Positions 11,807-14,559 of a DNA stretch of 14,559 nucleotides are shown piece after piece. The notes beneath the pieces were generated by a model. That model saw nothing but the letters and a program-made list of their open reading frames with translations. It had not been told where the DNA came from and searched no databases. The stretch's first letter is position 1; each line of letters opens with the position of its first letter. The translations under genes and the position numbers were made by a program. The DNA lies in the NCBI GenBank assembly GCA_964590955.1, contig CAZPYT010000023.1, positions 1 through 14,559 on the forward strand, given 5' to 3'. This DNA is from CAZPYT01 sp964590955. Its GTDB lineage: Bacteria; Patescibacteriota; WWE3; UBA101185; UBA10185.

Positions 11807-14559
11807 ATGACAGATACATCTGCACTAACACATATAGTTGTAAAGGGTGCCCGCCAACATAATTTAAAAAATGTTGATATTAAGATTCCAAAAAACAAAT
11901 TCGTAGTGTTTACAGGTGTATCGGGATCAGGGAAATCGTCATTGGCTATGGATACAATTTATGCAGACGGGCAAAGGCGCTATGTCGAAAGTCTTTCTGC
12001 GTATGCCAGACAGTTTTTAGGTGTAATGGATAAACCTGATGTTGACTCAATCGATGGGCTATCGCCTGCAATTGCGATCGATCAGAAAACCACATCGAAA
12101 AATCCAAGATCAACTGTAGGGACTATAACTGAGGTCTATGACTTTTTACGGCTTTTATATGCACGCGTAGGACATCCGCATTGCCCTGAGTGCGGTAGAG
12201 AAATTCAAAGACAATCATCCCAAGAGATAACAGAGCAGATCCTAAATTTATTAAGTCTTGAGTCTGACTATCAAACTTTACGCGGTGTACGGTTTATAAT
12301 TTTATCTCCAATAGTAAAAGATCGAAAAGGCGAATATTCAGCTTTACTGGAAAATCTTAAAAAACAAGGTGTTATTCGTGCACGTATTGACGGCGTGCTC
12401 AGAAATCTCAATGAACCGCTGACTTTAATTAAAACCAATAAACACTCTATTGAAGGTTTAATATCGAGAAATGTAATAAACGAGAAAAGCATGTCTGATG
12501 TTTCCTTTAAAAAGGACATGGAAAGCACTCTGTATCAAAATGTAGAAACCGCACTAAAACTGGGGGAAGGCAATATCGTGTTAGGTATAGTAAAAGATAA
12601 AGATTTTGAGTTTGCTGACGATCCAAAAGAAATAGAAGACCATTTGTTTTCTGAAAATTTTGCCTGTCCGAATTGCAATATTTCCCTTGCTGATATAGAA
12701 CCGAGATCTTTTTCTTTTAATTCTCCTCATGGTGCTTGTTCTGCATGCGATGGTTTGGGTACACAGTTGGAAATTGATACGGCACTTTTATACAATCCTA
12801 ATTTATCTGTTTCAGAAGGCGGGGTTTATATATGGTCCAGGATATTTGAACATATCACTTGGACGTCAAAAGTAGTTGAAGCGGTTTCTAAAGAATACGG
12901 GTTTTCGCTTGATAAACCAATGAAAGATTTATCGAAAACCGCATTAGATATATTATTATACGGTGCCCCGCAAGAGAAAAAATTCAAAATAGAGTATGTT
13001 GATCGAGACGGAAATCATCAAAAGTTTAATGCAAGATATGAGGGGCTTATTCCAAACTTGGAACGCCGCTATAAAGAAACAAAATCCGATTTCATAAGAA
13101 AAGAAATAGAAAAATATATGGTGCGCGATTTATGCCCTGTATGTAATGGCACGCGCCTAAAAAGAGAATCGCTTTCTGTAGTTATTGACAAGCTCAATAT
13201 TAATGAAGTTACCGAAATGTCTATTGAGGATATTTTTGTATGGTTGAGAGACTTACAGAATAAGTTAACCGTTAGAGAAAAAAAAATTGCTGATGTTCTT
13301 CTAAAGGAAATTAATTTTAGAATAAAATTCTTAATTGATGTTGGCTTAAGCTACTTAACATTATCTCGATCTTCTGCCCAGTTATCCGGAGGAGAGGCGC
13401 AGAGAATAAGGTTGGCTTCGCAAATTGGCTCAGGTCTTTCCGGAGTACTCTATGTTTTGGATGAGCCTTCGATCGGATTGCACCAAAAAGATCAAGGTAA
13501 ACTAATAACAACGTTAAAACATTTACGCGATCTTGGTAATACAGTAGTTGTAGTCGAGCATGATATGGATACAATGCTGGAATGCGATTATATTTTTGAC
13601 TTTGGGCCGGGCGCCGGAGAAAAAGGTGGCGAAATAATTGCTGAAGGAACACCTTCTGAAATTAAAAATGATCCAAAATCCATTACAGGCAAATATTTAT
13701 CAGGAAAGAAAATTGTCGGAGTTAACGGAAAAGATATACAAAAGCGAATTGATGATCTTTTTGAACAGGAAATTAACAAAAACGTAATGGAAAAGATAAA
13801 TGGTAAAACACTCAAACTTACAGGAGCCAGGGGAAGAAATCTTAAAAACACTCATTTTGAAATCCCACTAGGAAAATTTACCTGTGTTACCGGTGTATCC
13901 GGAAGCGGAAAATCAACTTTAGTAATGGACACGTTTTATAGGGCTATCAGACAATATTTTAATTTGAAAAATGAGGAAAGACCTGAGGAATTCGATGAAA
14001 TTAAAGGTTTGGAAAATGTTGATAAAGTAATAGCCATTGATCAGACACCTATCGGTCGTACCCCAAAGTCTAATCCTGCAACCTACACAAAAACTTTTGA
14101 CCATATTAGAGAATTATTTTCGATGACGGAAGAATCAAAAATAAGGGGATACAAGTCCGGGCGTTTTAGTTTTAATGTGAAAGGCGGTCGTTGCGAAGCC
14201 TGTGCCGGAGAGGGACAGATAAAAATCGAGATGCAGTTCATGCCTGATGTATATGTAAATTGTGAGGTCTGCAATGGCCGTCGATATAATCGAGAAGCTC
14301 TTGAAATTCATTACAAAGGAAAAAATATAAGTGATGTTCTTGATATGACCGTAGACGAAGCCCTTGAATTTTTCAAAAACCATCCCTCTATTCGTAGAAA
14401 GATTCAAACAATTCAAGATGTTGGTTTAGGTTACATTAGACTAGGGCAGCCTGCCCCAACTTTATCCGGTGGTGAGGCGCAAAGAGTTAAACTGGCTTTG
14501 GAACTCTCTAAAAGGTCACTGGGAAGTACGCTTTATATATTAGATGAACCGACAACGGG
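11807..14559 (+). CDS. uvrA: Excinuclease ABC subunit A (3' end outside window)
   Basis: UvrA dimers scan DNA for bulky damage and load UvrB. The frame stays open for 917 codons to the window edge. ABC domain I has Walker A GVSGSGKS (37-44), a CPEC pair (126-129) in the UvrB-binding region, the zinc module CPNC (287-290) with CSAC (311-314), a CPVCNGTRL element, and signature LSGGEAQR starting at 526 followed by VLDEPSIGLH. ABC domain II has Walker A GVSGSGKS (696-703), the damage-sensing zinc module RCEACAGEG...NCEVCNGRRYN, signature LSGGEAQR at 886, and Walker B LDEPTTG at the very edge (Asp913). Motifs sit 40-60 residues later than in E. coli, reflecting small insertions between the first zinc regions. 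About 80-100 C-terminal residues are missing. The ATG at 11807 fits the family start (I-x-V-x-GAR-x-HNLKN) and the -10 box nine bases upstream. Confidence 0.98.
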   Translation, partial: MTDTSALTHIVVKGARQHNLKNVDIKIPKNKFVVFTGVSGSGKSSLAMDTIYADGQRRYVESLSAYARQFLGVMDKPDVDSIDGLSPAIAIDQKTTSKNPRSTVGTITEVYDFLRLLYARVGHPHCPECGREIQRQSSQEITEQILNLLSLESDYQTLRGVRFIILSPIVKDRKGEYSALLENLKKQGVIRARIDGVLRNLNEPLTLIKTNKHSIEGLISRNVINEKSMSDVSFKKDMESTLYQNVETALKLGEGNIVLGIVKDKDFEFADDPKEIEDHLFSENFACPNCNISLADIEPRSFSFNSPHGACSACDGLGTQLEIDTALLYNPNLSVSEGGVYIWSRIFEHITWTSKVVEAVSKEYGFSLDKPMKDLSKTALDILLYGAPQEKKFKIEYVDRDGNHQKFNARYEGLIPNLERRYKETKSDFIRKEIEKYMVRDLCPVCNGTRLKRESLSVVIDKLNINEVTEMSIEDIFVWLRDLQNKLTVREKKIADVLLKEINFRIKFLIDVGLSYLTLSRSSAQLSGGEAQRIRLASQIGSGLSGVLYVLDEPSIGLHQKDQGKLITTLKHLRDLGNTVVVVEHDMDTMLECDYIFDFGPGAGEKGGEIIAEGTPSEIKNDPKSITGKYLSGKKIVGVNGKDIQKRIDDLFEQEINKNVMEKINGKTLKLTGARGRNLKNTHFEIPLGKFTCVTGVSGSGKSTLVMDTFYRAIRQYFNLKNEERPEEFDEIKGLENVDKVIAIDQTPIGRTPKSNPATYTKTFDHIRELFSMTEESKIRGYKSGRFSFNVKGGRCEACAGEGQIKIEMQFMPDVYVNCEVCNGRRYNREALEIHYKGKNISDVLDMTVDEALEFFKNHPSIRRKIQTIQDVGLGYIRLGQPAPTLSGGEAQRVKLALELSKRSLGSTLYILDEPTT

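Noticed and set aside
11701..11898. 65-residue minus-strand frame over the uvrA start
   Set aside because: It covers the uvrA promoter and first codons and has no start signals of its own.
12271..14416. Five minus-strand frames within uvrA
   Set aside because: The plus strand encodes continuous UvrA with all zinc and ATPase motifs.

Overview
The window is compact, AT-rich bacterial chromosome carrying core metabolic, DNA-repair and cell-wall genes in single copy. UGA reads as stop: the ORFs ending at 9823 and 11610 stop on TGA directly before clear terminators, so the standard bacterial code applies. Very short intergenic gaps, a divergent 410-residue enolase, many core genes with a -10 box only a few bases before the ATG and no Shine-Dalgarno (SD) site, and several orphan short membrane proteins together suggest a small-genome bacterium. 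A member of the Candidate Phyla Radiation (Patescibacteria) is my best guess. This is inferred from gene character, not from a marker phylogeny.

Layout. 1-1098 is the C-terminal half of phosphoenolpyruvate synthase, cut by the left edge. 1175-2407 is enolase. On the minus strand follow a small zinc-ribbon-like protein (2641-2429) and a phosphoglycerate-mutase-type histidine phosphatase (3443-2694). dedA (3483-4157) diverges from the phosphatase and meets lexA (4787-4158, minus) stop codon to stop codon. uvrB (4919-6997) diverges from lexA. A class A penicillin-binding protein follows (7103-9280). Then come three genes I do not recognise (9392-9823, 10014-11144, 11311-11610): two small multi-pass membrane proteins around an anchored or secreted protein. 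Each has its own promoter, SD site and strong terminator. uvrA (11807 onward) is cut by the right edge just after its second Walker B motif.

How the genes work together. Phosphoglycerate mutase, enolase and PEP synthase would catalyse consecutive steps linking 3-phosphoglycerate, 2-phosphoglycerate, PEP and pyruvate. lexA, uvrB and uvrA are the repressor and two targets of a classical SOS response. A shared 17-18 bp sequence, roughly AWACCCRAANAAAWRCY, lies at all three of their promoters and is the most interesting signal here: a candidate LexA operator of unfamiliar sequence. DedA and the penicillin-binding protein belong to envelope and peptidoglycan biology.

Two styles of gene start coexist. 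Core genes (dedA, uvrB, uvrA, possibly enolase and the phosphatase) look leaderless. The zinc-ribbon gene and the three orphan genes have textbook SD sites. No tRNA, rRNA, CRISPR array, insertion sequence or integrase was seen, and no gene-free stretch exceeds 300 bases.
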